From Clostridiales bacterium (GTDB taxonomy: Bacteria; Bacillota; Clostridia; Christensenellales; Aristaeellaceae): DNA of 33,640 nucleotides. The notes below the pieces were generated by a model. That model searched no databases, was not told where the DNA came from, and saw only the letters and a list, made by a program, of their open reading frames with translations. The translations under genes and the position numbers were made by a program. Positions 5,614 through 13,904 of this stretch are shown in pieces. Within the stretch, counting starts at the first letter, position 1, and each line of letters begins with the position of its first letter. The stretch is taken from contig SVGQ01000022.1 of assembly GCA_015056245.1 (NCBI GenBank), positions 1-33,640 on the forward strand, written 5' to 3'.

Positions 5614-6924
5614 ATGGAACGTCATGATGGGAGAAAAGCCTTTGAGATCCGCCCCTGCCAAATTCTGACCGATTTTGTGGAAAGCGCCTATGGCAGTTGC
5701 CTTATTTCTACCGGCAAAACCAAGGTGATCTGCACAGCCAGCGTGGAAGAAGGCGTGCCGCCTTTCCTGCGCAATTCGGGCCGTGGCTGGGTAACGGCTG
5801 AATATGCCATGCTGCCCGCCTCCACCGGCAGCCGTAAGGCCCGGGATGGCATCAAGAAGGATGGACGCAGCGTGGAGATTCAGCGGCTGATCGGTCGCTC
5901 CCTGCGTCAGGCCATCGATATGGAAAAGCTGGGCGAGCGCACGATTACGCTGGACTGTGATGTTTTGCAGGCAGATGGCGGCACCCGTACAGCCTCCATC
6001 ACCGGTGCTTTTGTGGCATTGTGTCTTGCAGTGCACAAGCTGATGGAAAACGGCCTTGTAACGGAGAACCCCATCATTTCACAGGTGGCGGCGGTCAGCG
6101 TGGGCATCGTGGAGGATACCCCGCTGCTGGATCTGTGCTATGTGGAGGACAGCCGCGCCCAGACCGATATGAATCTGGTGATGAATCACAAGGGCGAGTT
6201 TATCGAGTTGCAGGGCACTGGCGAAGGCCGCGCCTTTACCAACAAGGAACTGAACCAGTTGCTCAACGCAGGCCGTGCCGGTGTCCGCGCACTGATGCGC
6301 AAGCAGCGGGAGGCGCTGGAGCGCTGCTTCTATCTGCTGCCCAAGCCCCGGATCGCGGTTGCCAGCGGCAACGCGCACAAGCTCAAGGAACTTTCCCAGC
6401 TCTTTGCAGGTCAGTATGAGCTGATTTTCATGCGGGATGCGGGTTTTACCGGCGATCCCGAAGAAAACGGCGACACCTTTGAAGCCAATGCCATCATCAA
6501 GGCAGAGGCTGTCATGAAGGAAACTGGACTGCCCACGCTGGCGGATGACAGCGGTCTTTCCGTGGATGCGTTGGGCGGTCAGCCTGGTGTGCACAGTGCC
6601 CGCTATGCCGGTGAGCATGGCAATGACGGTGCTAACAATCAGCTGCTGCTCAAGAACATGGAAGGTGTAGAAGACCGTACCTGCCGTTTCGTCTGTGCCA
6701 TGGCGCTGGCCCTGCCCGGTAGTAAGACCCGCGTCATACGTGGTGAATGCGTAGGTGAATTGCTCCACGAACTCACTGGTGAGGGCGGTTTTGGCTACGA
6801 CCCGTTGTTCCTGTACAAAACGGGAAAAACGTTTGGTCAGATGACTGAAAAGGAGAAGAACAAAGTCAGCCACAGAGCGGTCGCAGCAGAAATGATGTAC
6901 GACGTGCTCCGGGAGGAACTGTAA
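5614..6924 (+). CDS. rph: Bifunctional ribonuclease PH / non-canonical purine NTP pyrophosphatase fusion
   Basis: This single 436-residue frame joins two enzymes. Residues 1-242 are RNase PH, the phosphorolytic 3' tRNA-trimming exonuclease, with DGRK, GRGWVTAEYAMLP, RKARDGIKKDGRSVEIQRLIGRSLR and CDVLQADGGTRTASITGA. Residues 244-436 are RdgB/HAM1, which hydrolyses ITP, XTP and dITP to monophosphates, with SGNAHKLKEL, TFEANAIIKA, ADDSGLSVDALGG and GFGYDP. Both domains look complete with a linker of a few residues. ATG at 5614 was chosen because AGGAGG (5599-5604) lies 9 bases away, whereas it touches the upstream ATG at 5605. It is first in an operon with a phosphoesterase 2 bases downstream. 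Confidence 0.92.
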   Translation: MERHDGRKAFEIRPCQILTDFVESAYGSCLISTGKTKVICTASVEEGVPPFLRNSGRGWVTAEYAMLPASTGSRKARDGIKKDGRSVEIQRLIGRSLRQAIDMEKLGERTITLDCDVLQADGGTRTASITGAFVALCLAVHKLMENGLVTENPIISQVAAVSVGIVEDTPLLDLCYVEDSRAQTDMNLVMNHKGEFIELQGTGEGRAFTNKELNQLLNAGRAGVRALMRKQREALERCFYLLPKPRIAVASGNAHKLKELSQLFAGQYELIFMRDAGFTGDPEENGDTFEANAIIKAEAVMKETGLPTLADDSGLSVDALGGQPGVHSARYAGEHGNDGANNQLLLKNMEGVEDRTCRFVCAMALALPGSKTRVIRGECVGELLHELTGEGGFGYDPLFLYKTGKTFGQMTEKEKNKVSHRAVAAEMMYDVLREEL

Positions 6925-6926
6925 GC

Positions 6927-7433
6927 ATGAAGCGCATCGTAGCGTTTTCGGATTCCCATGGCGCGTACCAGCAGTTGGAAAAGGCTATTGAGAAAGCCTA
7001 TGCGGATGGTCGTGTGGACGAATTGCTGTTTTTGGGCGATGGCGTCCGGGAATGGGAGCAGGTCAGTACCCATCTGCCATACCAGTACCCACAAGCTGCG
7101 ACGCGTCATGTACTGGGCAACAACGATTATGGCTGCATGGGTGTCAACGATATTCTCTTTGAGGTAAACGGCGTGCGCATGTATGCCTGCCATGGGCATT
7201 GGATGGGGGTCAAAACCGGTCTGACCCGGCTGATGTACAAAGCTATGCAGCATGATGCAAAAGTAGCTTTTTATGGTCACACCCATGTGGCGCAGATCGA
7301 AGAGGGGAATGGGGTTATCACCGTTTGTCCCGGCTCTGTGCGTGATACCTACCGCCGTACCTCCTGCGCCTACGCGGAGGTGTGCGTGGAAGATAACAGA
7401 CAGATAAAAGCCCGGCTGGTTCCGTGGGACTGA
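6927..7433 (+). CDS. YfcE/MJ0936-family metallophosphoesterase
   Basis: This 168-residue calcineurin-like phosphodiesterase has the full two-metal motif set in order: DSHG (residues 9-12), GDGVRE, GNNDYG, CHGHW and GHTH. In related proteins (YfcE, YsnB) these residues bind two Mn2+ or similar ions and hydrolyse phosphodiesters, but the physiological substrate is unknown. The start codon follows the fused rph-rdgB stop by 2 bases, with GGGAGGA as ribosome site inside the previous gene. The phosphoesterase commonly follows rdgB in Bacillota, which supports a shared transcript in nucleotide or RNA housekeeping. Confidence 0.9.
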   Translation: MKRIVAFSDSHGAYQQLEKAIEKAYADGRVDELLFLGDGVREWEQVSTHLPYQYPQAATRHVLGNNDYGCMGVNDILFEVNGVRMYACHGHWMGVKTGLTRLMYKAMQHDAKVAFYGHTHVAQIEEGNGVITVCPGSVRDTYRRTSCAYAEVCVEDNRQIKARLVPWD

Positions 7434-7445
7434 CAGCAATCGCTA

Positions 7446-7482
7446 AGCCGCTTGCGACAGGTAACTGCCGCAGGCGGTTTTT
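7446..7482 (+). terminator. Terminator of the rph-rdgB/yfcE operon
   Basis: CCGCTTGCG pairs with CGCAGGCGG (one G-U) around an 11-base loop, followed by TTTTTT. Confidence 0.75.
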
Positions 7483-7532
7483 TCGTACGGGGCGAAAATC
7501 ACCACAAAACCGAAGTTTTTTTCTTTTCTCTA

Positions 7533-7561
7533 TTGACATTTCATGTGCCCGGTGCTATCCT
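7533..7561 (+). promoter_or_regulatory. Promoter of the Rrf2-nifS-nifU operon
   Basis: Perfect TTGACA (7533-7538), 17-base spacer and TATCCT (7556-7561). The next feature downstream is a palindrome at the expected start point, consistent with repression by the first gene product. Confidence 0.75.
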
Positions 7562-7565
7562 TTCA

Positions 7566-7579
7566 ATCGGAAATCCGAT
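7566..7579. promoter_or_regulatory. Palindrome at the transcription start, candidate Rrf2 operator
   Basis: ATCGGA-AA-TCCGAT is a perfect 6-bp inverted repeat placed 5-18 bases after the -10 box. An autorepressor site for the Rrf2 protein encoded by the first gene is the simplest reading. It does not match an Rrf2 consensus I can cite with certainty. Confidence 0.45.
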
Positions 7580-7611
7580 AAAAACAGTCGGGTTTTCGAA
7601 AGGAGCTTTGA

Positions 7612-8040
7612 ATGAAGCTGTCAACACGAGGAAAATACGGCCTTTACGCCATGTATTATCTGGCGCAGCACTCCGGCGAAGGGCCTCAGCCCTTGCAGGA
7701 TATCGCCACCATCGGTGTGCCAAAGCTATATTTGGAACAGCTTTTGGGCAACCTGCGCCGGGAGGGCCTCATCTCCAGCGTCCGTGGCGCCCAGGGCGGC
7801 TATCAGCTGGCCAGGGATGCATCGGAGATCACTTTGCTGGATATCGTGGATGCCATGGAAGGCCCCATTGAACTGAGCGAATGCACCTCAGATGAAAACG
7901 CCTGCGACAAGTCCTGTTCCTGCCCGGTGCGCTGGGTATGGCAGCAGGTGAGCGATTCCATCAACAACGAACTGAAGAAGATCCGTTTGTCAGATATGCT
8001 GAACAAACCCTGCGAAAGTGAGGAACCAATCCATGAGTAA
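7612..8040 (+). CDS. Rrf2-family transcriptional regulator (IscR-like)
   Basis: This 142-residue regulator begins [18 protein letters not shown], the typical Rrf2 start, with a winged helix-turn-helix over about residues 1-65 ([28 protein letters not shown]). Four cysteines at 91, 98, 102 and 104 lie where IscR carries its [2Fe-2S] ligands, though the spacing (C-x6-C-x3-C-x-C) differs from the three-cysteine E. coli IscR pattern. Leading an operon with a cysteine desulfurase and scaffold, it probably senses Fe-S status and controls their expression. AAAGGAG precedes the ATG. Its end overlaps the nifS start by 8 bases. Confidence 0.9.
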   Translation: MKLSTRGKYGLYAMYYLAQHSGEGPQPLQDIATIGVPKLYLEQLLGNLRREGLISSVRGAQGGYQLARDASEITLLDIVDAMEGPIELSECTSDENACDKSCSCPVRWVWQQVSDSINNELKKIRLSDMLNKPCESEEPIHE

Positions 8041-9205
8041 AGTCATCTATATGGATAACGCGGCAACCACCGCTACCCGCCCCGAAGTGCTGGAGGCCAT
8101 GCTGCCTTATTTCACCCAGACTTTCGGTAACCCCAGTTCTATCCACGGCGTAGGCCGTGAAGCCCGCAAGGCCGTGGAGGCTGCCCGCAAGCAGGTGGCG
8201 GATGCCATTGGCGCGGAAGCCCGTGAAGTTTATTTCTCCGCCGGCGGCAGCGAAAGCGACAACTGGGCGATCCGTCTGGGCTGCGAAGCCATGCAGAAGA
8301 AGGGCAAGCACATCATTACCAGCGCCATTGAGCATCACGCCGTGCTGCACACTTGTCAGGCCATGGAGAAGGAAGGCTTCCGGGTCACCTATCTGCCGGT
8401 GGACGAGTTCGGCATGGTAAGTGTCAGTGATGTGGAAGCTGCCATTGCTGATGATACCGCTCTTATCACCATCATGATGGCGAATAACGAGATCGGTACT
8501 TTGCAGCCCATCAAGGAGATTGCTGAGATTGCCAAGGCTAAGGGCGTGCTGTTCCACACGGACGCGGTGCAGGCCATCGGCGCTGTTCCTGTGAGTGTGA
8601 AGGAATTGGGTGTGGACATGCTGAGCATGTCCGGTCATAAGTTCCACGGCCCCAAGGGCATCGGCGCGCTGTATGTCCGCAAGGGCATCAAGATGAGCAA
8701 CCTGATCCATGGCGGCGCTCAGGAACGCGGCTTCCGTGCCGGTACCGAAAACCTGCCCGCTATCGTAGGCATTGGCAAGGCTATTGAGCTGGCAGTGGCA
8801 GAGCTGCCCGCTTACACCGAGAAGATGACCAGCCTTCGCGACCGCCTGATCGACGGTCTCACCGAGCGCATCCCGGAAATCCGTCTCAATGGTCATCGTA
8901 CCCAGCGTCTGCCGGGCAATGTGAACATCTCCATCCGCTATCTGGAGGGCGAATCCATCCTGATGCGTCTGGATCTGGCTGGCATCGAAGCTTCCAGCGG
9001 CTCTGCCTGCACCAGTGGCAGCCTGGATCCCAGCCATGTGCTGCTGGCCATCGGTCTGCCCCACGAGATTGCCCATGGCAGCCTGCGCTTGTCCCTCGGC
9101 ATGGAGAATACCGAGGAAGAAGTGGAAACCGTGCTCAATGAGCTGCCCAAGATCGTTGAGAACCTGCGTGCCATGAGCCCCCTGACCCCCGAATACCTGC
9201 GCTGA
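8033..9205 (+). CDS. nifS: Cysteine desulfurase, NifS/IscS family
   Basis: This 390-residue PLP enzyme converts cysteine to alanine and delivers persulfide sulfur for Fe-S clusters. The PLP lysine lies in [10 protein letters not shown] (Lys203), and the catalytic cysteine is Cys326 in [10 protein letters not shown], the long-loop group I type. Also visible are [18 protein letters not shown] and SAIEHHAVL. The start at 8033 ([13 protein letters not shown]) was chosen because GAGGA lies 8 bases before it; a Met five codons upstream has no such site. It follows the Rrf2 regulator with an overlap and precedes the scaffold gene by 39 bases, forming an ISC/NIF-like assembly operon. Confidence 0.95.
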   Translation: MSKVIYMDNAATTATRPEVLEAMLPYFTQTFGNPSSIHGVGREARKAVEAARKQVADAIGAEAREVYFSAGGSESDNWAIRLGCEAMQKKGKHIITSAIEHHAVLHTCQAMEKEGFRVTYLPVDEFGMVSVSDVEAAIADDTALITIMMANNEIGTLQPIKEIAEIAKAKGVLFHTDAVQAIGAVPVSVKELGVDMLSMSGHKFHGPKGIGALYVRKGIKMSNLIHGGAQERGFRAGTENLPAIVGIGKAIELAVAELPAYTEKMTSLRDRLIDGLTERIPEIRLNGHRTQRLPGNVNISIRYLEGESILMRLDLAGIEASSGSACTSGSLDPSHVLLAIGLPHEIAHGSLRLSLGMENTEEEVETVLNELPKIVENLRAMSPLTPEYLR

Positions 9206-9244
9206 GCTGAAAATACACCGATTGATAACAAGGAGGAACCTCTC

Positions 9245-9619
9245 ATGTACAGCGAAAAAGTGATGGATCATTTTGCAAATCCCCGTAATGTGGGCGAAAT
9301 CGAAGGCGCTTCCGGCTCCGGCACCGTGGGCAACGCCAAGTGCGGAGACATTATGAAGATGGATATTCAGGTGGAGAACGGCATCATCGTGGATGTGAAG
9401 TTCAAGACCTTCGGCTGCGCTGCCGCCGTGGCGACCAGCAGCATGGCCACTGAAATGGTCAAGGGCAAGACCATCGAGGAAGCCCTCGCCCTGACCAATA
9501 AAGCCGTCGCCGAGGCGCTGGACGGTCTGCCCCCGGTAAAGATGCACTGCTCTTTGCTGGCAGAGGAAGCCATCCATGCCGCTATTGAAGATTATCAGAA
9601 GAAGCATCCGCAGGGCTGA
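9245..9619 (+). CDS. nifU: Fe-S cluster scaffold protein, IscU/NifU N-terminal type
   Basis: This 124-residue protein is the size of the U-type scaffold on which nascent [2Fe-2S] clusters are built. The three conserved cysteines are Cys33 (NAKCGD, with Asp35), Cys58 (FKTFGCAAAVATSS) and Cys102 (VKMHCSLLAEEAI). There is no C-terminal Nfu or SufU-type zinc insertion, so it resembles IscU and not SufU. AAGGAGG lies 8 bases before the ATG. No hscA/hscB or ferredoxin gene follows, as is usual for the short clostridial Rrf2-nifS-nifU operons. Confidence 0.94.
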   Translation: MYSEKVMDHFANPRNVGEIEGASGSGTVGNAKCGDIMKMDIQVENGIIVDVKFKTFGCAAAVATSSMATEMVKGKTIEEALALTNKAVAEALDGLPPVKMHCSLLAEEAIHAAIEDYQKKHPQG

Positions 9620-9648
9620 GTCCCTGCCGGTGCTTGAAAGGATGGCCT

Positions 9649-11421
9649 ATGCCTGAAGTTCATGGTAACCTGGAAGGAATCCGAAAAAGCACATTGGATG
9701 AACTGGCTGCTCTTTATGATGTGCAGCTAGACAGCGATGTTTTTATGCCGCAGGACTTGCTACAAAGCATCTGCGGCTATTCTGCGTTTCTGAATCGGGA
9801 AATCGCAGTCTATATCACCCGTGACGGCGAGATTGCGGATGTGTTCATCGGCAAGTCCGCCAGTATTGACCTGCCGGATATCCGTCTGCGCCGTTCTGAA
9901 CGCCGCCTGTCCATGATCCGCTGCATCCATACCCATCCCAGCGGCACGGGTATGCTCAGCGATGTGGATATCAGCGCCCTCACCAGCATGCGCTTTGATG
10001 CCATGTGCGCTGTGGGCGTTGCTGCGGATGGACATATCACCAGCACACAGTGTGCCTTCCTGGATCCTTCCGCGCCGGATGGGGTCAACCGTACCGAGGT
10101 CATCAACGCCCGCAAAATGCCCCAGGCTGAGTGGATGGAGATGATCGAGGAAGCGGATCGGGCCTACTATGCCGAAGTGAAGGAAGAAAAGGATGGTCTG
10201 GAACGGGCTGTCTTGGTGGGTATCGAAAACGAGCAGTCTCTGGATGAGTTGCAGGAACTTGCCAAAACTGCTGGCGCTGAAACCGTCCTGCGTGTTTTGC
10301 AGAAGCGTCCTTCGCCGGATACCACCTATTGTATCGGCAAGGGTAAAGCTGAGGAGCTGGCACTGCGCTGTCAGGCTATCAATGCGGATGTGGTCATTTT
10401 CGATAATGAGCTGTCCGGCGTGATGCAGAAAAACCTGGAGGAAATGCTGCGGGTCAAGGTGGTGGATCGCACCGCCCTGATTCTGGACATCTTTGCTGCC
10501 CGCGCTTCCACCCGGGAAGGTAAGCTGCAAGTGGAGATGGCACAGCTTCAATACCGCAGCCAGCGTTTGCTGGGTCAGGGGCTTGTGTTGAGCCGTCTGG
10601 CCGGCGGTATCGGTACCCGCGGCCCGGGCGAAAGCAAGCTGGAGGTTAACCGCCGCCGCATCCGTGAACGCCTGACGGATCTGCGGCGCGAACTGGAACA
10701 GATCGAGAAACAGCGTACCCTTCGCCGTCAGAATCGTGAGAAGAACAACATTCCCGTGGTGGCACTGGTAGGCTACACCAACGCTGGTAAATCCACTTTG
10801 TTTAACCTGCTTACCGGCTCGGACGTCTATGCCATGGATCAGCTCTTTGCCACGCTGGACAGTGTTTCCCGCCCGGCTGTGCTGCCTCATGGCGGCAAGA
10901 TCCTGCTGGTGGATACGGTTGGCTTTATCCGCAAACTGCCCCATGATCTGGTCAAGGCCTTCCGGGCTACACTGGAAGAAGCTAAACTGGCAGATGTGCT
11001 GGTGATCGTCTCAGACGCTGCGGACAAGGAACTGCCCCTGCGCCATCAAACGGTGGAAGAGGTGCTGGACAGCCTCGGAGCAACGGAAGCCCCCCGCATT
11101 GACGCCCTCAACAAGTGCGATCTGGCTGACGCCAGCGAGGATCTGCTGCCGGGCGCAGTACGGATCAGCGCCAAAACTGGCGAAGGTACGGATGATCTGC
11201 TTGCCAAAATCGAAGAAGCGCTGGATGCAGGTACACAGGAAGTACAATTCCTGCTGCCGTTTGATCAATATCAGCTGATGCCAAAATTGCGCAAACTGGG
11301 AAGCGTTCTGGGCGAGGAATATGTGGATGAAGGCGCTCTGATGACCATGCGCCTTGGCGTATCGGAGATCGCACATGCTACTCAGATGGGCGTAAAAATG
11401 TTGGATAAGAACAGAAAGTAG
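9649..11421 (+). CDS. hflX: GTPase HflX with N-terminal JAMM-like domain
   Basis: This 590-residue ribosome-associated GTPase splits stalled or hibernating ribosomes in studied relatives. The HflX core begins near residue 184. It has a glycine-rich segment GGIGTRGPGESKLE (319-332), G1 GYTNAGKST (375-383), DTVGF (422-426), NKCD (488-491) and SAK (507-509). The first 180 residues are an extra domain with IRCIHTHPSGTGMLSDVD. His94, His96, Ser104 and Asp107 exactly fit the JAMM pattern H-x-H-x7-S-x2-D, with Glu51 as a candidate acid. AAAGGA 6 bases upstream selects ATG 9649 over a TTG at 9634. A 29-base gap follows the nifU gene. Confidence 0.93.
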   Translation: MPEVHGNLEGIRKSTLDELAALYDVQLDSDVFMPQDLLQSICGYSAFLNREIAVYITRDGEIADVFIGKSASIDLPDIRLRRSERRLSMIRCIHTHPSGTGMLSDVDISALTSMRFDAMCAVGVAADGHITSTQCAFLDPSAPDGVNRTEVINARKMPQAEWMEMIEEADRAYYAEVKEEKDGLERAVLVGIENEQSLDELQELAKTAGAETVLRVLQKRPSPDTTYCIGKGKAEELALRCQAINADVVIFDNELSGVMQKNLEEMLRVKVVDRTALILDIFAARASTREGKLQVEMAQLQYRSQRLLGQGLVLSRLAGGIGTRGPGESKLEVNRRRIRERLTDLRRELEQIEKQRTLRRQNREKNNIPVVALVGYTNAGKSTLFNLLTGSDVYAMDQLFATLDSVSRPAVLPHGGKILLVDTVGFIRKLPHDLVKAFRATLEEAKLADVLVIVSDAADKELPLRHQTVEEVLDSLGATEAPRIDALNKCDLADASEDLLPGAVRISAKTGEGTDDLLAKIEEALDAGTQEVQFLLPFDQYQLMPKLRKLGSVLGEEYVDEGALMTMRLGVSEIAHATQMGVKMLDKNRK

Positions 11422-11450
11422 TTGCTAAAATATTACGGAAATGATACAAT
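11422..11450 (+). promoter_or_regulatory. Promoter of the M15 peptidase genes
   Basis: TTGCTA and TACAAT separated by 17 bases, beginning directly after the hflX stop codon. It probably drives both M15 genes and possibly parA-parB, since no terminator is seen before 15983. Confidence 0.65.
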
Positions 11451-11471
11451 GTAGCGAAGGGAGTGAGAGGA

Positions 11472-12158
11472 ATGCTGCTTGAGAAGATGATGTCTGTCAT
11501 CGCTCTTTCTGCGGTGTTGCTGGATGGCAGTATGGATGCAGCCATGCCTGATAAAAACATTGATGGCAAAGTGTATCTGGTCAACCGTCAGCACGCGCTC
11601 CATCAGCGTTATGTTCCTCACGACCTTCAGAATGTATTGGTTCAAGGCATTTCTCAGGATATGCGTCAGGAAGCAGCTACTGCGCTGGAATCCTTGTTTG
11701 CGGAAGCGAAAGAGGCAGGCGTGCCGTTGGCTTCTGTTTCCGGATATCGAAGCTATAGCAAGCAATCCACCATTTATCAGCGTAAGGTTGACAGCATCGG
11801 CCGAAAGGAAGCAGATCGGATTTCTGCCCGCCCGGGTACCAGTGAGCATCAGCTGGGGTTGGCAATGGATGTATCCAAGAAAGGTTCATCCCAGCTGAAC
11901 AAAGCCTTTGGTGATACCGAACACGGCAAATGGGTCAAAGAAAATGCGCATCGGTTTGGATTCATCGTCCGTTATCTGGAAGGCTACGAAGAGATCACCG
12001 GTTACGATTACGAACCGTGGCATATCCGATACGTGGGCGTAGAATACGCCACTGCGATCTATCATTCTGGCGTACCAATGGAAACCTACCTGTCCGGCCA
12101 CAGGCTGGAGGTTTATGATTATCTGATTCATCAAGTGACGAATGAGGTGCTCCCATGA
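11472..12158 (+). CDS. M15 family D-alanyl-D-alanine carboxypeptidase (VanY/DdcY type), first copy
   Basis: This 228-residue protein is of the M15B zinc peptidase type, which removes terminal D-Ala from peptidoglycan stems. The complete motif set is present: GYRSY (91-95), SEHQLGLAMD (124-133) giving zinc ligands His126 and Asp133, and EPWHIRYVG (181-189) giving catalytic Glu181 and ligand His184. A short hydrophobic N-terminus (residues 8-18) may be a weak signal or anchor. GAAGGGAG 8 bases upstream supports ATG 11472 over GTG 11463. It overlaps the next M15 gene by 4 bases (ATGA). No VanR/VanS regulators or VanH/A/X genes are nearby, so vancomycin resistance is not implied. Confidence 0.9.
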   Translation: MLLEKMMSVIALSAVLLDGSMDAAMPDKNIDGKVYLVNRQHALHQRYVPHDLQNVLVQGISQDMRQEAATALESLFAEAKEAGVPLASVSGYRSYSKQSTIYQRKVDSIGRKEADRISARPGTSEHQLGLAMDVSKKGSSQLNKAFGDTEHGKWVKENAHRFGFIVRYLEGYEEITGYDYEPWHIRYVGVEYATAIYHSGVPMETYLSGHRLEVYDYLIHQVTNEVLP

Positions 12159-13072
12159 AAAAGGCGGCTGGTTCCCTTCTTGCATTGACCCTGTGCGTGT
12201 GCATGCTTCTGTGTACTTTTGCTGAGGCCGCTTTGGCCTCTGGCGGACGTCCCAAGGTAGAGTGGACTTATCCTGTCTCCCTGACGGCGTTGCAGTCGCC
12301 CCATGTTATTCTGGTGAATGTAGACAATTTGCTGGATAAGAAGTACAAGCCTTCTCCGCTGGTCAAAGTGAAGAACGTTAAGCGCGCCACCTCTGCCACG
12401 GTGGAGCTGGAGGAGACCACTGCCAACGCTCTCAAGGAGATGTTTGACGCAGCCAAAGCGGTAACTTCCTACACCTATACGATCCTTGACAGCAAGGGCA
12501 AGGAAAAGCAGATGGTTGCCGAGTTTGAAAACGGTATGGTTCTGTACCTCAAAAGCGGCTACCGCAGCTACGGCACGCAGGCCACGATCTACGCCAACTA
12601 TCTGGACCGCAATAACGGCGTTGATGACGGCTATGTTGCAAAGCCCGGCTCCAGTGAGCATCAGAGTGGTTTTTGTGCCGACATTCTCAACAAGAAATGG
12701 GCTGGTCTTGACTACATGAACCAGCAGTTCGAAACTGAGGCAGAAGCTGTCTGGATGAAGGAAAACTGCGCTTCCTACGGTTTTATCCTCCGTTATCCCA
12801 AGGAAAAAGAAGAAGTCACCGGGATTTCCTATGAACCATGGCATTTCCGATACGTCGGCAAGGAAGTGGCGGGATATATTATGTCTCGTGGCATTTCGCT
12901 GGAAGAGTTCACTGTTGAAAGCAAGAAAGCAATGAATGAGTTCCTGGAAATGGGCGGCGACATCGAGGAACAGATGGATTACGAATTCCGCACCCAGAAT
13001 GCACCGCCGGAAAGTCACATTCTGGACGTATACGGAGAGGACGGCGACCCGGAAGTTTCGCTGTCTCTGTAA
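12155..13072 (+). CDS. M15 family D-alanyl-D-alanine carboxypeptidase, second copy, secreted
   Basis: This 305-residue protein has a clear signal peptide (KK, hydrophobic 6-22, AEA/ALA region near 26-28) and an extracytoplasmic M15 domain. Active-site residues are intact: GYRSYG (135-140), SEHQSGFCAD (167-176; His169, Asp176) and EPWHFRYVG (227-235; Glu227, His230). An insertion between the N-terminus and GYRSY makes it longer than the first copy. The C-terminal 60 residues are acidic and of unknown role. It is translationally coupled to the first M15 gene (ATGA overlap) and followed 45 bases later by parA, probably on the same transcript. Confidence 0.9.
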   Translation: MKKAAGSLLALTLCVCMLLCTFAEAALASGGRPKVEWTYPVSLTALQSPHVILVNVDNLLDKKYKPSPLVKVKNVKRATSATVELEETTANALKEMFDAAKAVTSYTYTILDSKGKEKQMVAEFENGMVLYLKSGYRSYGTQATIYANYLDRNNGVDDGYVAKPGSSEHQSGFCADILNKKWAGLDYMNQQFETEAEAVWMKENCASYGFILRYPKEKEEVTGISYEPWHFRYVGKEVAGYIMSRGISLEEFTVESKKAMNEFLEMGGDIEEQMDYEFRTQNAPPESHILDVYGEDGDPEVSLSL

Positions 13073-13117
13073 ACAAGCGAGCTAACTGCTAATCAACAGA
13101 TGATGTGAGGTATATGA

Positions 13118-13879
13118 ATGGGTAAGATCATTGCCATTACCAACCAAAAGGGCGGCGTCGGAAAGACCACTACCGCTGTGAATCTGACTGCTTGTCTGGC
13201 TGAGGCTGGCAAAAAGGTACTGCTGGTGGATCTGGATCCTCAGGGCAACAGCACCAGTGGTTTGGGTTTGCAGGCTGGCAGTCATTCTGTTTACGAAGCA
13301 TTGATGGGGCGCACGCCTGTATCGGCTTGCCTGATCAATTCCGAAGTAAAGAATCTGCGAGTACTGCCTGCAGATATTCGCTTGGCAGGCGCAGAGCTGG
13401 AACTGGTTGATTTGGAGGACCGTGAATATCGCCTCAAAACGGTACTGAAGACGGTTGAGGAGCAGTTTGATTTCATCTTTATCGACTGTCCGCCCTCCCT
13501 GAGCCTGCTGACGGTGAACGCCCTTGCTGCTTCCCGCCGCGTGCTGATCCCCATCCAATGCGAATACTTCGCTTTGGAAGGCGTGACCAGCCTGATGAAT
13601 ACCATCAATCGCGTCAAGCAGAGTTTCAACCCGGGACTGGATATCGAGGGTATCCTGCTGACCATGCTGGATGGTCGCACCAATTTGGGTATTCAGGTTG
13701 TTGAAACCGTTAAGAAGCACTTCAAGGATAAGGTGTTCTCCGTGGCGATTCCCCGCAACGTCCGTTTGGGCGAGGCTCCCAGTCACGGTATGCCGATTCA
13801 TCTGTATGATCCCCGCAGCATTGGTGCGGACAGTTATCGCCAACTGGCCCGCGAAATTATTCGCCGTAACCAGAAATAA
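13118..13879 (+). CDS. parA: Chromosome partitioning ATPase ParA/Soj
   Basis: This 253-residue Walker-type ATPase works with ParB-parS to segregate replicated origins and, in spore formers, to regulate DnaA. The deviant Walker A KGGVGKTT (11-18) with the signature lysine, the switch [14 protein letters not shown] and the Walker B-like [14 protein letters not shown] are all present. The C-terminus [23 protein letters not shown] is typical of chromosomal Soj. It lacks the N-terminal HTH of plasmid type-Ia ParA. GTGAGG precedes the ATG. It is followed by parB after 25 bases. No gidA/gidB or origin genes are in view, so location near oriC is possible but not shown. Confidence 0.95.
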   Translation: MGKIIAITNQKGGVGKTTTAVNLTACLAEAGKKVLLVDLDPQGNSTSGLGLQAGSHSVYEALMGRTPVSACLINSEVKNLRVLPADIRLAGAELELVDLEDREYRLKTVLKTVEEQFDFIFIDCPPSLSLLTVNALAASRRVLIPIQCEYFALEGVTSLMNTINRVKQSFNPGLDIEGILLTMLDGRTNLGIQVVETVKKHFKDKVFSVAIPRNVRLGEAPSHGMPIHLYDPRSIGADSYRQLAREIIRRNQK

Positions 13880-13904
13880 GGCTTCATCATAAGGAGCGTT
13901 GCCA

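Noticed and set aside
7961-9607. 548-codon minus-strand frame
   Set aside because: It lies opposite nifS and nifU, which have intact catalytic motifs. It is His/Gly-rich with no family match, so it is a shadow.
11472-13072. VanY-type genes as a vancomycin-resistance locus
   Set aside because: No vanRS, vanH, vanA/B-type ligase or vanX lies nearby. M15 carboxypeptidases are common wall enzymes.
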